From positions 1-64,000 of the forward strand of contig CAZJAA010000011.1 in NCBI GenBank assembly GCA_964544055.1: a stretch of 64,000 nucleotides of DNA, in the 5' to 3' direction. Shown here in pieces: positions 30,667 to 39,459 of the stretch. The stretch is from SIG299 sp964544055. Its GTDB lineage: Bacteria; Bacillota; Clostridia; Lachnospirales; Lachnospiraceae. Each line of letters starts with the position of its first letter. Positions within the stretch are counted from its first letter, which is position 1. Under the pieces are notes generated by a model, which did not search any database, was not told where the DNA came from, and saw only the letters and a list, made by a program, of their open reading frames with translations. The position numbers were made by a program, and so were the translations under genes.

Positions 30667-33600
30667 CTACCTCCTTCTGTCGTATTCCCTGACGATATTG
30701 TCTGCCACAAGCTCTGTGGTCTTCTCTGCGATGACTTCTCCATCCATCTCATTGACCACTGTCACCTGAATTCTGTATGACTGCTGAAGCTGTTCAAACT
30801 TCGCATCAAGCATCGTTGACAACGACTGATAGAATGGCGCAAGCGGAAGGATTGCTTCATCGCCTGCTTCACCGCCTGCGAATAGTGTCGCACCTTGCGC
30901 ACCGAACACTGTCGGCTGCGTCATGATACCGCCATTTTTGTACCACTGAATGCTGAAGGATGGCACCGATGGTGGATTCAGACTGAAGCTACCGCTGATT
31001 GTTGGATGTGGCATCTTCAACTTCGGCAATGACCAGCTGAAATTGAATTTCGATTTGATTGTTTCAATGGCATTGCTGACCGCAGTCTTCGCGTTGTTAA
31101 TCGGTGTAGTGATTGCGTTCTTGATGCTGTTCCACACCGATGTTACAGTGGATTTCACGCTGTTGAATACTGATGTCACTGTGGACTTGATGCTGTTCAG
31201 GGCAGTGGACACCGCAGACTTTGCTGCATTGATAGGTGTTGTCACTGCACTCTTCACGCTGTTCCATACCGATGTCGTTGTACTCTTCACACTGTTCCAG
31301 ATAGATGATATCGTGAACTTAATGCTGTTGAATACTGATGTCACTGTGGACTTGATGCTGTTCACCACAGTCGTCACAGATGACTTGATGCTGTTCCACA
31401 CTGTTGTCAGCGTGGTCTTGATGCTGTTAATCACTGAAGTGATTGATGTCTTGATGCTGTTCCACACCGATGTCACAGTTGTGCTGATGCTCGTCCAGAT
31501 GCTCGACAGTGTTGCGCTGATTGCTGTCATCACATTCGTCAGTGTGGTCTTTACCGATTCGATTGCGCCCGACACAGTTGTCTTGATAATTTCCCAGATG
31601 GACATGATTGTGTCTTTGCAGTTCTCCCAGATGAATCTGAATGGAATCGTTATCAGCTCGAATGCAGCTGTTATCAATTCCACAATGAACATGATGGCGA
31701 CCTGAATCGCATTCTGGATATTCTGCCATATGCTCTGAATCGTATTCCAGCAGGATGTGAAGATTCCGCTGATATTCGTCCAGATGTTATTCAGCCATGT
31801 GGACACTGTTGTGCTGATGCTCGTCCAGATGCTTCCGAAGAATCCTGAAATCGCATTCCATACAGTGCTGATGACTGTGCTGATTGCTGTCCATGTAGCT
31901 GACAGCGTCATCTGGATGTGTGACAACGCTCCGCTGAACAGTGACTTGATTGCTTCCCACAGCCCACTGAAGATGCCCTTAATGCCCTCTCCTGCTGTTG
32001 TCAGGTCAAGTGTAAATATGCCGACAATGAAGTCGATGACACCCTGAAATGTCGTCTTCAGTCCGTCAATGATGCCGCCTATCGTTGCGAAGATGTTCTG
32101 GAATATCGGAAGCATTGTCGCCGATAACCAGTCCACAACTTGCTTCAGGACATTATCCCACAGCCACTGAAATACCTCGATGACGCGATTCACAATCGGA
32201 ATGACTGTAACATTCAATATCGTGTAAATTCCTTCCCACGCTGCCATGACTGTCGTCATCAGGAAGTCTGCCAGCGGCACAAGCACCATGTTCCACAGCA
32301 TTGTCAGTGTCTCTGCCAAGAAGCTCACGACTGGCTCTAATACACCGCCGATGAATTCTCCCAGCGGACGCAACACATTCTCCCATAAATTCTGAAATGT
32401 GCTTGTCAGTGTTGGAAGCACTGTGCCTGCAAGCCATTCAAGTGCTGGAATCAGGATATCCTGCCACGCGCTTGTCAATGCTCCCATGATAAACTCGCCA
32501 AGCGGCTGAAGAATCTGCATCAACCCATCCCATGCCGCCTGAAGGTCAGGAAGCACTGTGCCTGATATGTATTCAATCACTGGCTGAAGATTTGTCTTGA
32601 ATGTCTGCCATACTTCCAGAAGCGATGCCTGCACATCTTCATTCGTGGCTGCCACATATCCCAGTCCAGCCACCAGTGCCGCAATCGCCGCCGCTGCTAT
32701 TCCGACAGGGCTTGTGATGGCTGCCAGAATCGTGCTGAATCCTCCTGTCGCTGTTCCTGCTGCTCCTGCTCCGATTCCTGCTTTCGCAAGTGCTGCCGAC
32801 AATGCACCCAGCCCTTTTGATACATCTGCGCTGAATGTTATCAATTTACCAATCGCCAGCAGCAAAGGTGCTATTGCAGCGACTGCTGCACCCACTGTCA
32901 GGATTACCTTCTTTGTACCTTCATCCATATTGTTCAGCTTGTCCACGAAGTCCTGCACCTTCGAAACAATGTTTCTGATTGATGGCATCAGTATGTCTCC
33001 GAAGCTGATTGCCAGCTCTTCAAGCTGTGACTTCAAGATTGTCAGCTGACCTTGAAGGTTGTCCTGCATTGTTGCTGCCATTCCTTCAGCTGCTCCGTCA
33101 CAGTTCGCGATTGCAGATGACAACTTCTCGATGTCTGCTTCTCCTGCGTTCATAAGTGCAAGGAATCCCGACATCGCATTTTTTCCGACCAGCGATTCTG
33201 CTGCGGATGCTTTCTCTGATTCAGTCAGCCCATCGAATGTCACGCGGCAATCCGCAAGAATATCAGACAGCTCTCTCATGCTTCCATCTGCATTCGTTGT
33301 GGCGATTGATACTTCTCCGATAGCACTTCCGCATATCTTCACATCGCCTGATAGATTATTCATGATTGTACGAAGTGCAGTACCAGCCTGACTTGACTTG
33401 ATTCCTGCATTCGCCATCAATCCGATTGCTTCCGCTGTATCTTCTGCCGAAAATCCCAGTGCGCCAGCGATAGGTGCGCAGTATTTGAAAGTCTCGCCCA
33501 TCATCGACACATTTGTATTTGCGTTTGATGATGCAGCCGCCAGTATATCTGCGAAGTGTCCAGAATCCTCTGCTGTCAGTCCGAATGCTGTCAGCGCATC

Positions 33601-34506
33601 CGTGACGATGTCCGAAGTCGTTGCAAGGTCTTCGCCTGATGCTGCCGCAAGATTCATGATTCCTTCCAAGCCACCCAGCATGTCTTCTGTCTTCCAGCCA
33701 GCCATCGCCATGTAGTTCATCGCTTCTGCCGCTTCGGACGCACTGAATTTTGTTTTTTCTCCCATTTCTCTTGCCTTATCTCGCAAGTTCTGGAAGTCCT
33801 CTCCTGTTGCGCCAGACACTGCTGCCACCTTCGACATATTTGCATCGAAGCTCGCTGCTGTTGTGACTGCCACTGTAGCCACTCCTGCGATTGCTGTTGT
33901 GACGACCATCATCTTTTCGCCAGCACCCTCCACTGCATCGCCCACTTTTTCAGCAGATTCTGCATATTCATCGAATTTCTGTCGTGCCAGCTCTGCATTC
34001 ACATCGCGAAGCTGCACTTCCAGTTGTGCCAGCGCAGCCTTCGATTGTGTGACAGCTCCTTCCTGCTTTGTGATTGCAGCTTCCGTCTTCTCTATTTGCT
34101 TTTCATTGCTTGACAGTCTTGATTCCAGCTTTTCAAGTTCCTGCTTCAGCTTCTTTGATTCCTCTGAATTTTTCCCTGTTGCTTCGCAGCTTTCATCATA
34201 CGCATCCGATGCTGCCTGCACCTTCTGCTTCAGCTTGTCGTGTTCCGACTGCTGCTGCGCCAGTTTCTGCTTCAGGTTGTCATATTGCATCTGCGCGTTT
34301 GACACAGCTGTCTTCTGCACATCAATCTTCGATGTCAGCTCCGTCACTTTCGCCTTCAGCGCATCTGATTGTGTTCCGTACAGTTTCGCATTCGCTGCCG
34401 CAAGGCTATATTCAGATGACAGATTCTTCATATCAGCTGCGCATTGCTTCATCGCTGCCTGATATTCGCTTGTCGATGCGCCGATTTTGATTTTTGCCTG
34501 CGCCAT
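30667..34506 (-). CDS. Tail tape measure protein
   Basis: 1279 residues. An N-terminal coiled coil (about 50-180) is followed by the phage tape-measure core (about 200-500, KFSASEAAEAMNYMAMAGWK, ALGFSAEDTAEAIGLMANAG), hydrophobic helices at about 545-625, a Trp-rich region and a long stretch of short repeats (about 990-1150). The length would give a tail of roughly 190 nm using the common 1.5 angstrom per residue rule. It sets tail length and enters the cell at infection. Confidence 0.95.
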   Translation of the reverse strand: MAQAKIKIGASTSEYQAAMKQCAADMKNLSSEYSLAAANAKLYGTQSDALKAKVTELTSKIDVQKTAVSNAQMQYDNLKQKLAQQQSEHDKLKQKVQAASDAYDESCEATGKNSEESKKLKQELEKLESRLSSNEKQIEKTEAAITKQEGAVTQSKAALAQLEVQLRDVNAELARQKFDEYAESAEKVGDAVEGAGEKMMVVTTAIAGVATVAVTTAASFDANMSKVAAVSGATGEDFQNLRDKAREMGEKTKFSASEAAEAMNYMAMAGWKTEDMLGGLEGIMNLAAASGEDLATTSDIVTDALTAFGLTAEDSGHFADILAAASSNANTNVSMMGETFKYCAPIAGALGFSAEDTAEAIGLMANAGIKSSQAGTALRTIMNNLSGDVKICGSAIGEVSIATTNADGSMRELSDILADCRVTFDGLTESEKASAAESLVGKNAMSGFLALMNAGEADIEKLSSAIANCDGAAEGMAATMQDNLQGQLTILKSQLEELAISFGDILMPSIRNIVSKVQDFVDKLNNMDEGTKKVILTVGAAVAAIAPLLLAIGKLITFSADVSKGLGALSAALAKAGIGAGAAGTATGGFSTILAAITSPVGIAAAAIAALVAGLGYVAATNEDVQASLLEVWQTFKTNLQPVIEYISGTVLPDLQAAWDGLMQILQPLGEFIMGALTSAWQDILIPALEWLAGTVLPTLTSTFQNLWENVLRPLGEFIGGVLEPVVSFLAETLTMLWNMVLVPLADFLMTTVMAAWEGIYTILNVTVIPIVNRVIEVFQWLWDNVLKQVVDWLSATMLPIFQNIFATIGGIIDGLKTTFQGVIDFIVGIFTLDLTTAGEGIKGIFSGLWEAIKSLFSGALSHIQMTLSATWTAISTVISTVWNAISGFFGSIWTSISTTVSTWLNNIWTNISGIFTSCWNTIQSIWQNIQNAIQVAIMFIVELITAAFELITIPFRFIWENCKDTIMSIWEIIKTTVSGAIESVKTTLTNVMTAISATLSSIWTSISTTVTSVWNSIKTSITSVINSIKTTLTTVWNSIKSSVTTVVNSIKSTVTSVFNSIKFTISSIWNSVKSTTTSVWNSVKSAVTTPINAAKSAVSTALNSIKSTVTSVFNSVKSTVTSVWNSIKNAITTPINNAKTAVSNAIETIKSKFNFSWSLPKLKMPHPTISGSFSLNPPSVPSFSIQWYKNGGIMTQPTVFGAQGATLFAGGEAGDEAILPLAPFYQSLSTMLDAKFEQLQQSYRIQVTVVNEMDGEVIAEKTTELVADNIVREYDRRR
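31020..31540 (-). repeat. Short tandem repeats in the tape measure gene
   Basis: Imperfect repeats of 33 bases encoding variants of WNSIKTSITSV / FNSIKSTVTSV, about 15 copies. The Trp/Phe residue recurs every 11 residues, a helical heptad-like period common in tape measure proteins. Confidence 0.75.
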
Positions 34507-34524
34507 ATACTTCGCACCACCTTC

Positions 34525-35034
34525 CTATTTTTCGTTGATGGTCAGTATCTCGAATGCAACATAGTCCAGCAGGCTCATGATGTCTGATTCCATCACTTGC
34601 GTGTATGAATCATTGAATGCCCTGATGCACAGCTTCACAACTCTGTTCAGATTCTCTCTGCACACCTTCCACATGTTCTCCTGCTCTTCCAGTTCGTTGT
34701 AGCCCTCTTCTTCGTCATATTCATCGAATGCGGACTTCTCCTGATGCTCTGGATGCTCTGGATTCAAGTCAAGGAATTTCTTCGTGATGATGTCCTGCAT
34801 CGTGAAGTGTATCTTCTTGACCGCAATCAGCTGGTCGATGACATCTGCCTTCTTTAGCTCTCTTTCCGATATCCTGAATATTTCCTTCAGGATGATTTGA
34901 TTGACACTGAAGGCATCTTCCACCTTGTCTCCGTTGTTTTGCTCCATGATTTCCGTGTATCGTCTGTACATCTTGCAAGACACCGATGCGCAGACATGCT
35001 CCTGCTGTCCGCACATCAATGTCAATTCAGGCAT
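34525..35034 (-). CDS. Tail assembly chaperone, second protein
   Basis: 169 residues from the ATG at 35032-35034 overlapping the upstream stop (TGATG); a GTG one codon earlier is possible. Helical and acidic (FDEYDEEEGYNELEEQENMW). It lies between the first chaperone and the tape measure gene where gpT-like proteins are found. No slippery sequence is visible at the overlap, so I annotate it as separately translated. Confidence 0.65.
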   Translation of the reverse strand: MPELTLMCGQQEHVCASVSCKMYRRYTEIMEQNNGDKVEDAFSVNQIILKEIFRISERELKKADVIDQLIAVKKIHFTMQDIITKKFLDLNPEHPEHQEKSAFDEYDEEEGYNELEEQENMWKVCRENLNRVVKLCIRAFNDSYTQVMESDIMSLLDYVAFEILTINEK

Positions 35035-35384
35035 CACTTGCCACTGGTAAAATTTGTTTGAAATCTCGCCACTTCATCGTTGACAGCTTCGCCGACACCG
35101 ACTTCAATCGACGCGAATTCCATGATGATTCCAGATACTCCTAAACCTGTCTTTTTGTCTTTCAACTCTTCCACAGTGAATTGATTTTCGTACAGCTCCA
35201 CAATACAATCCATCATGTCTCTGAATTGCTTTGCGGTGTACAATCCGCTTGTTTTCTCCGTGTTCATGATTTCATCACGCACTTCCAAGAAGTGCATATA
35301 TGCGTCCGTATCAAGCGGTCGTGGCAAATGATATTCCTTGCCGCCGATGATTACACTGTGTTTTTTTGTTTTAGCTGCTGCCAT
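35034..35384 (-). CDS. Tail assembly chaperone, first protein (gpG-like)
   Basis: 116 residues, HSVIIGGKEYHLPRPLDTDA at the start, then helices; the C-terminus is FQTNFTSGK. Position after the major tail protein and before the tape measure gene, with a TGATG overlap to the next gene, is that of gpG. It keeps tape measure protein soluble during tail assembly. Confidence 0.7.
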   Translation of the reverse strand: MAAAKTKKHSVIIGGKEYHLPRPLDTDAYMHFLEVRDEIMNTEKTSGLYTAKQFRDMMDCIVELYENQFTVEELKDKKTGLGVSGIIMEFASIEVGVGEAVNDEVARFQTNFTSGK

Positions 35385-35410
35385 TTTTTCATCCTCCTAA
35401 ATTCTCAAAA

Positions 35411-36022
35411 TTATTCGCCTGCTGGATATTCCTGCACTGCATCAAACCATGCACCGATGGCTGTCTTCGCGTCAGTATGTTCTGCAAGCAAGTTGCTTTC
35501 ATCGACCTGAATATGATAGTTGCCATCAATAGCTCTTTCATAGAAGCTGCCCTTCAAGGTCGCGGTCTGTGTGGTCACTTTGTCTTCCTCTGTCTGGTAG
35601 TTGTCATCGAAGCCCTGTCCGAATGTTCCAACATATAACCACACGAATTCATACTTGCCATTCAACTTCTTCGCACGATAGCCGACTGCGACTTCAGGTG
35701 CTTTGTCGTTCTTATTTTTCACAAGGAATCCGTTCTTGTATAAGTGACCGAAAAGAAGCTGCTTGTCCTGCGGCGCAAGGCTGTTGACCTCGAATTCCAC
35801 ATCTGTGCCTTCATAGGTCTGTGTCACTTCCTCCACTCCGTCATCGGAATAGATTTTCTCTGTGCTGAATTTGTCAGACACCTTTCCTTTGATTGCTCTC
35901 GCAAGTTTCACAGGTTTTCCTGCCACATAGTTTGTCGCATCATTTGTTGTTACAAGTGCGACATGCAAGTCTCTGAATGACTTCGTTCTGCTTCTGACAA
36001 TAGTCTGTGCTGCTTCACTCAT
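35411..36022 (-). CDS. Major tail protein (phi13-type)
   Basis: 203 residues, beta-rich. SFRDLHVALVTTNDATNYVA, GVEEVTQTYEGTDVEFEVNS and LKGSFYERAIDGNYHIQVDE match the phi13-like major tail tube family. It polymerises into the tail tube. Lies between the tail terminator-like gene and the chaperones. Confidence 0.88.
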   Translation of the reverse strand: MSEAAQTIVRSRTKSFRDLHVALVTTNDATNYVAGKPVKLARAIKGKVSDKFSTEKIYSDDGVEEVTQTYEGTDVEFEVNSLAPQDKQLLFGHLYKNGFLVKNKNDKAPEVAVGYRAKKLNGKYEFVWLYVGTFGQGFDDNYQTEEDKVTTQTATLKGSFYERAIDGNYHIQVDESNLLAEHTDAKTAIGAWFDAVQEYPAGE

Positions 36023-36026
36023 TCTG

Positions 36027-36413
36027 TTATTCCTCCATTTCTTCTGCGACTTCCTCTGCCTTCAGGAATCGCATCGCATTATTGAAGATTCGTGTATCTG
36101 CTTCAAGTTCGTCATTGCCGCCCATGTAGTAGAATCCAGCCTTCTTCATCAGTTTCTTGATTCTATTTTTCAGCGATATCTGGTCTTTGTTTGACCATAT
36201 ATTCACTTGCACTGAAGCCACATCGACTTCTGCTGCATCGTCCGCATGTGCGCCTTCATAATCACCCAGATTCCACAAGGTCACATGCAGCTTTTTTATA
36301 TTTTTGTCGTACCAGCCCTGCTGCACGATGATTCCATCGTCAGACAGTGGCTGCAATGCTTCTGCCGATAACGCTATAATGTCCACGATGTCATCCTCCA
36401 ATCTTCGCATCAA
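36027..36413 (-). CDS. Tail completion / terminator-like protein
   Basis: 128 residues; mixed alpha/beta with LHVTLWNLGDYEGAHADDAA and VDVASVQVNIWSNKDQISLK. It lies directly before the major tail gene, where tail terminator (gpU-like, DUF806-like) proteins occur, and overlaps the gp10-like gene by 23 bases. Confidence 0.65.
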   Translation of the reverse strand: MMRRLEDDIVDIIALSAEALQPLSDDGIIVQQGWYDKNIKKLHVTLWNLGDYEGAHADDAAEVDVASVQVNIWSNKDQISLKNRIKKLMKKAGFYYMGGNDELEADTRIFNNAMRFLKAEEVAEEMEE

Positions 36414-36825
36414 GCAGCTTCTGGTATTCCGTTTCTGCTATCCGTGAATAGTCGTCATCACATTCATTCAGTGTGTTGTACAAGAAATCCTGTGGCGGCT
36501 GCCTTGATGTTCCCCATTCCACGAATTTCATATAAAACCAGTTTTCTGCATCTCCCAGCAATGTCCATCCGACTTCTGCTCCGCTGGTTGTTACTTTCAC
36601 GGGGATGTTGTCTGATGCGTGTCCTGCTGGTCGATATCCTCTGCGCCCTGATTTGCTGTTGTCGGACGACTTTGCCATATGCGCCTTCATTCGTGGCTGC
36701 GTCGCATCGGCGCACTGCTGGAAAATTTCCTTGTTTGTCGCTCTCATTTCGCTGTCGGCGGCAAGTATTTCCAGCTGCTTCTGAAGCTCCTTCAGTCCTT
36801 CGAATTCAAATGTTATATGTGCCAT
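36391..36825 (-). CDS. HK97 gp10-like head-tail protein
   Basis: 144 residues from the ATG at 36823-36825 (AAGGAGG in front). FEFEGLKELQKQLEILAADS and the C-terminal WGTSRQPPQDFLYNTLNECD are typical of HK97 gp10, a neck or tail-joining protein. Confidence 0.82.
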   Translation of the reverse strand: MAHITFEFEGLKELQKQLEILAADSEMRATNKEIFQQCADATQPRMKAHMAKSSDNSKSGRRGYRPAGHASDNIPVKVTTSGAEVGWTLLGDAENWFYMKFVEWGTSRQPPQDFLYNTLNECDDDYSRIAETEYQKLLDAKIGG

Positions 36826-36854
36826 GCTATCCTCCTTCGTGTCAGATTCTGACA

Positions 36855-37178
36855 CTATTCCACTTTGTTTGCCTTCAGCTGCACATACTGCTTTTCATTG
36901 CCCCTGAAATCTATTGCGAAGATGTCGTACTTGTCGCCCTCATACTCCACATAGAATTCTTTGAGATTCTTGTGTACCTCTTTGACCTTCTTGCAGTATC
37001 TGACTTCGAAGACAATCGTGCTGTCCAGTTTGATATTCAGTGCGCTGTACAGTTCCTGACCATATAAGCTGCTGACATTGCACCATGCGCTGTGATGTTC
37101 CACCGCAGGAAGCTCTTCGCGCCTTCCGCTTTTGATGTCTTCCTGCCTTCTGTATATCTTGATTCGCCCTGCCGCCAT
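36855..37178 (-). CDS. Head-tail adaptor (SPP1 gp16-like)
   Basis: 107 residues; a small beta-barrel-like protein with WCNVSSLYGQELYSALNIKL and YDIFAIDFRGNEKQYVQLKA. This fits the phage head-tail joining family that seals the connector. Confidence 0.78.
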   Translation of the reverse strand: MAAGRIKIYRRQEDIKSGRREELPAVEHHSAWCNVSSLYGQELYSALNIKLDSTIVFEVRYCKKVKEVHKNLKEFYVEYEGDKYDIFAIDFRGNEKQYVQLKANKVE

Positions 37179-37182
37179 CCCA

Positions 37183-37446
37183 TCACCTCAACTTCTCTTT
37201 GAGTAGTAGTGACTGGATTGTGTATCGCATTTTCTCCTGACTTCCTGTCATTGCTCCTCTTTCGTCATACAGCTCCTTCACATACGCACATACAAGCAGC
37301 TGCTGCCTGTTGGTCAGGTTGGCTCTGTCGAATTTTGGAATCAGTTCTTCCATTTCGTCCAGTACCGCATCCAGCATCAGCTGAATGATTGCATCGTCAT
37401 CGTCATAGTCCACGCGGATATATTCCTTCAGCTTTGCAAGTTCCAT
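37183..37446 (-). CDS. Head-tail connector (gp6-like)
   Basis: 87 residues, all helical: MELAKLKEYIRVDYDDDDAI, LQLMLDAVL-like helix, then YVKELYDERGAMTGSQEKMR. Typical gp6/DNA-packaging adaptor that forms the ring below the portal. It follows the major capsid gene as expected. Confidence 0.85.
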   Translation of the reverse strand: MELAKLKEYIRVDYDDDDAIIQLMLDAVLDEMEELIPKFDRANLTNRQQLLVCAYVKELYDERGAMTGSQEKMRYTIQSLLLKEKLR

Positions 37447-37482
37447 ATTGCCCTCCCTTCAGGCAGCCGAAGCTGCCGCATA

Positions 37483-38673
37483 TTAGCCAGCGATTGTGAC
37501 TGTGATTTCTCCTGCCACGACTGCACTTTCGTCCACAGCCTGCACATCGAATCGGTCACGCACCTTGACACCAGTCAAGTCCTTCGCCCACAAGTCGCCT
37601 GCTTCTGTGGAAAGCTCGATGGTGATATGCTCTCTGTCGAAGAGTGTGATGGCTTCCTTCAAGTCGCCGATGAATACTGGATATTTCTCTTCGGTTTCAG
37701 TGACTGTGCTCTTCAAAGTCTTGTTGCTCACAACATGCACAGGATATACACCGAAAAGAAGTTTCTTCGACTTGTCTGTGACATCAGGCTGAATGATATA
37801 GTTTCCATCCTTATCCTTTAACTTGTCCAAGTAATTGAATCCAGACTGATTCGTTAATACCACGGAAGATGCTGCAATGGATGCATCAAGTGTCACATTG
37901 AATACATCCTTGAAGTCATCGAAGTCAGCAAGCGCGATGACTGCATCCGCTGTGATTTCCTTTAACTTCGCAATGATTGCTGCGTTTCTGGTTGCTCTGG
38001 ACTTCTTTGCAATCCACTTATTGAGATATGCAAGGATATTCGCTGCGGAATCCTGAAGAAGCTCTCTGGTAACTTTAAGGATGCCGCCCTTCTTCTTGAT
38101 TTTGTACTTAATCTGTCTGAAGGTCGGTGTCTCTTCTTCTCCGAATTCTGCACCTTCATCCACATCATCCCATGGTGTAGATTCCGCATCCACTTCGATG
38201 ACGCGGCTGCCAGATAATGTCTGCACAGGCTCGATGTTGACAAGCTGTTCAAGGTCGTCCTGTGTGCGGCGAAGCTCTACAATATCAGTCTGGATGTCCT
38301 GTGGTACAGTGAAGCCACCATCTTCATCAGTTCCTTCAGACATTTTGTCCATGATTTCTGCATCTTCCTTCGTCATTTTGCGGCGACCAAGTCCACACAC
38401 GATGCGATTCACGAAGGCTCTGATGATATCCTTCTTTGTGGTCTGCTTCTGGCTGCCTTCCACTACTTTCGCAGTGCCATCATCCACAGAACCCTTGATA
38501 CCTTCTTCGTCATCTTCATCAATCTCCATCAAAAGATTGAATCTTTCCTGCATGTCAACAAGCTCTGCTTTTGCCTGCTTTGCTTCTGCTGTCTTGCCTT
38601 CTGCGGCAAGGCTTCTGATTGCGTTCTTCTTGTCATTGATTTTCTTCAATAACGCTTTTGCTTCTTTGCTCAT
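37483..38673 (-). CDS. HK97-type major capsid protein
   Basis: 396 residues. The N-terminal delta-domain is a coiled coil (about 1-60, EGKTAEAKQAKAELVDMQER). The HK97 fold follows: GTDEDGGFTVPQDIQTDIVE, EFGEEETPTFRQIKYKIKKK and FIGDLKEAITLFDREHITIE, ending in GEITVTIAG. The scaffold-like N-terminus is probably removed by the protease encoded just upstream. Confidence 0.95.
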   Translation of the reverse strand: MSKEAKALLKKINDKKNAIRSLAAEGKTAEAKQAKAELVDMQERFNLLMEIDEDDEEGIKGSVDDGTAKVVEGSQKQTTKKDIIRAFVNRIVCGLGRRKMTKEDAEIMDKMSEGTDEDGGFTVPQDIQTDIVELRRTQDDLEQLVNIEPVQTLSGSRVIEVDAESTPWDDVDEGAEFGEEETPTFRQIKYKIKKKGGILKVTRELLQDSAANILAYLNKWIAKKSRATRNAAIIAKLKEITADAVIALADFDDFKDVFNVTLDASIAASSVVLTNQSGFNYLDKLKDKDGNYIIQPDVTDKSKKLLFGVYPVHVVSNKTLKSTVTETEEKYPVFIGDLKEAITLFDREHITIELSTEAGDLWAKDLTGVKVRDRFDVQAVDESAVVAGEITVTIAG

Positions 38674-38688
38674 GTTCTTTCTTCCTCC

Positions 38689-39459
38689 TTAAATTCCATA
38701 AAGGTCTAAATCTTCCAGCAAGTCTTCCAGCTCCTGCTGTTCCTGCTGCTTTGCTGCTACATCCTGCACAGTCTCTGTGCTGATGCCCTGTGGTTTGTTT
38801 TTGTAGCTGTCCATCATCCAGCTGACACATGCTGCGATTGCAGGCTTGTCTTCCACAGTGATGTTGAAAATCTTCTGCGCTTCTTCGCCATTCATCCATG
38901 TCTCTGCATTTATCAGGTCGGTGATTTCCTCTTCAGTCACACCTTCGTTGACATTCTGCATGTAGATGTCTGTGATTGACTTCTGGCACTTGTCCAGCTC
39001 CACAATCAGCTTCGCGAATTCATCCGCATTACCCCATCCGATGCACAGCGGCTTGTGAATCATAATCTGCGCACCAGATGCCATGACTATCTCGTCACAA
39101 GCCATGAGGATGACGGATGCGATGGAAGCTGCAAGTCCATCGACCACACCCTTCTTGTGTCCAGCATGTCTCTTCAGGATGCTGTGTATTGCGATGCCTG
39201 CAAAGACATCACCGCCGCCGCTGTTGATGTAGATGGTCATTTCAGCATTGTTGTCAATCTGCGCCATGAAGTCTGCTATATCCTGCGGACATGTATCTTC
39301 AGGCGACCACGCATCCCAAGTCGTAGAAACAATGTCACCATAGATGTACAATTCAATTCCGCTGCCACTGGCTGCGTCTTTGAATTCCATGTACCCTGTG
39401 TTTTCAATGCTTCTGGTCTTTGGATTCCTTCTTGTGAAGTTCATCCTGTTCTTCTTCAT
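38689..39459 (-). CDS. ClpP-like prohead (head maturation) protease
   Basis: 256 residues from the ATG at 39457-39459, which follows GGGGGTG within the portal gene. The ClpP fold is clear: YINSGGGDVFAGIAIHSILK, the serine in VDGLAASIASVILMACD (S of AAS), His in MIHKPLCIGWGNADEF. It ends in an acidic tail. A much longer frame upstream is the other-phase reading of the portal's acidic tail and is not used. It overlaps the portal gene by 56 bases. Confidence 0.9.
   Translation of the reverse strand: MKKNRMNFTRRNPKTRSIENTGYMEFKDAASGSGIELYIYGDIVSTTWDAWSPEDTCPQDIADFMAQIDNNAEMTIYINSGGGDVFAGIAIHSILKRHAGHKKGVVDGLAASIASVILMACDEIVMASGAQIMIHKPLCIGWGNADEFAKLIVELDKCQKSITDIYMQNVNEGVTEEEITDLINAETWMNGEEAQKIFNITVEDKPAIAACVSWMMDSYKNKPQGISTETVQDVAAKQQEQQELEDLLEDLDLYGI

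Noticed and set aside
30950..34490. Several long plus-strand frames inside the tape measure region
   Set aside because: Antisense frames of a long, repetitive gene; no ribosome sites and no recognisable protein features.
34525..35384. Programmed frameshift between the two tail chaperone genes
   Set aside because: No slippery heptamer is visible near the overlap; coupled translation through TGATG explains the arrangement.
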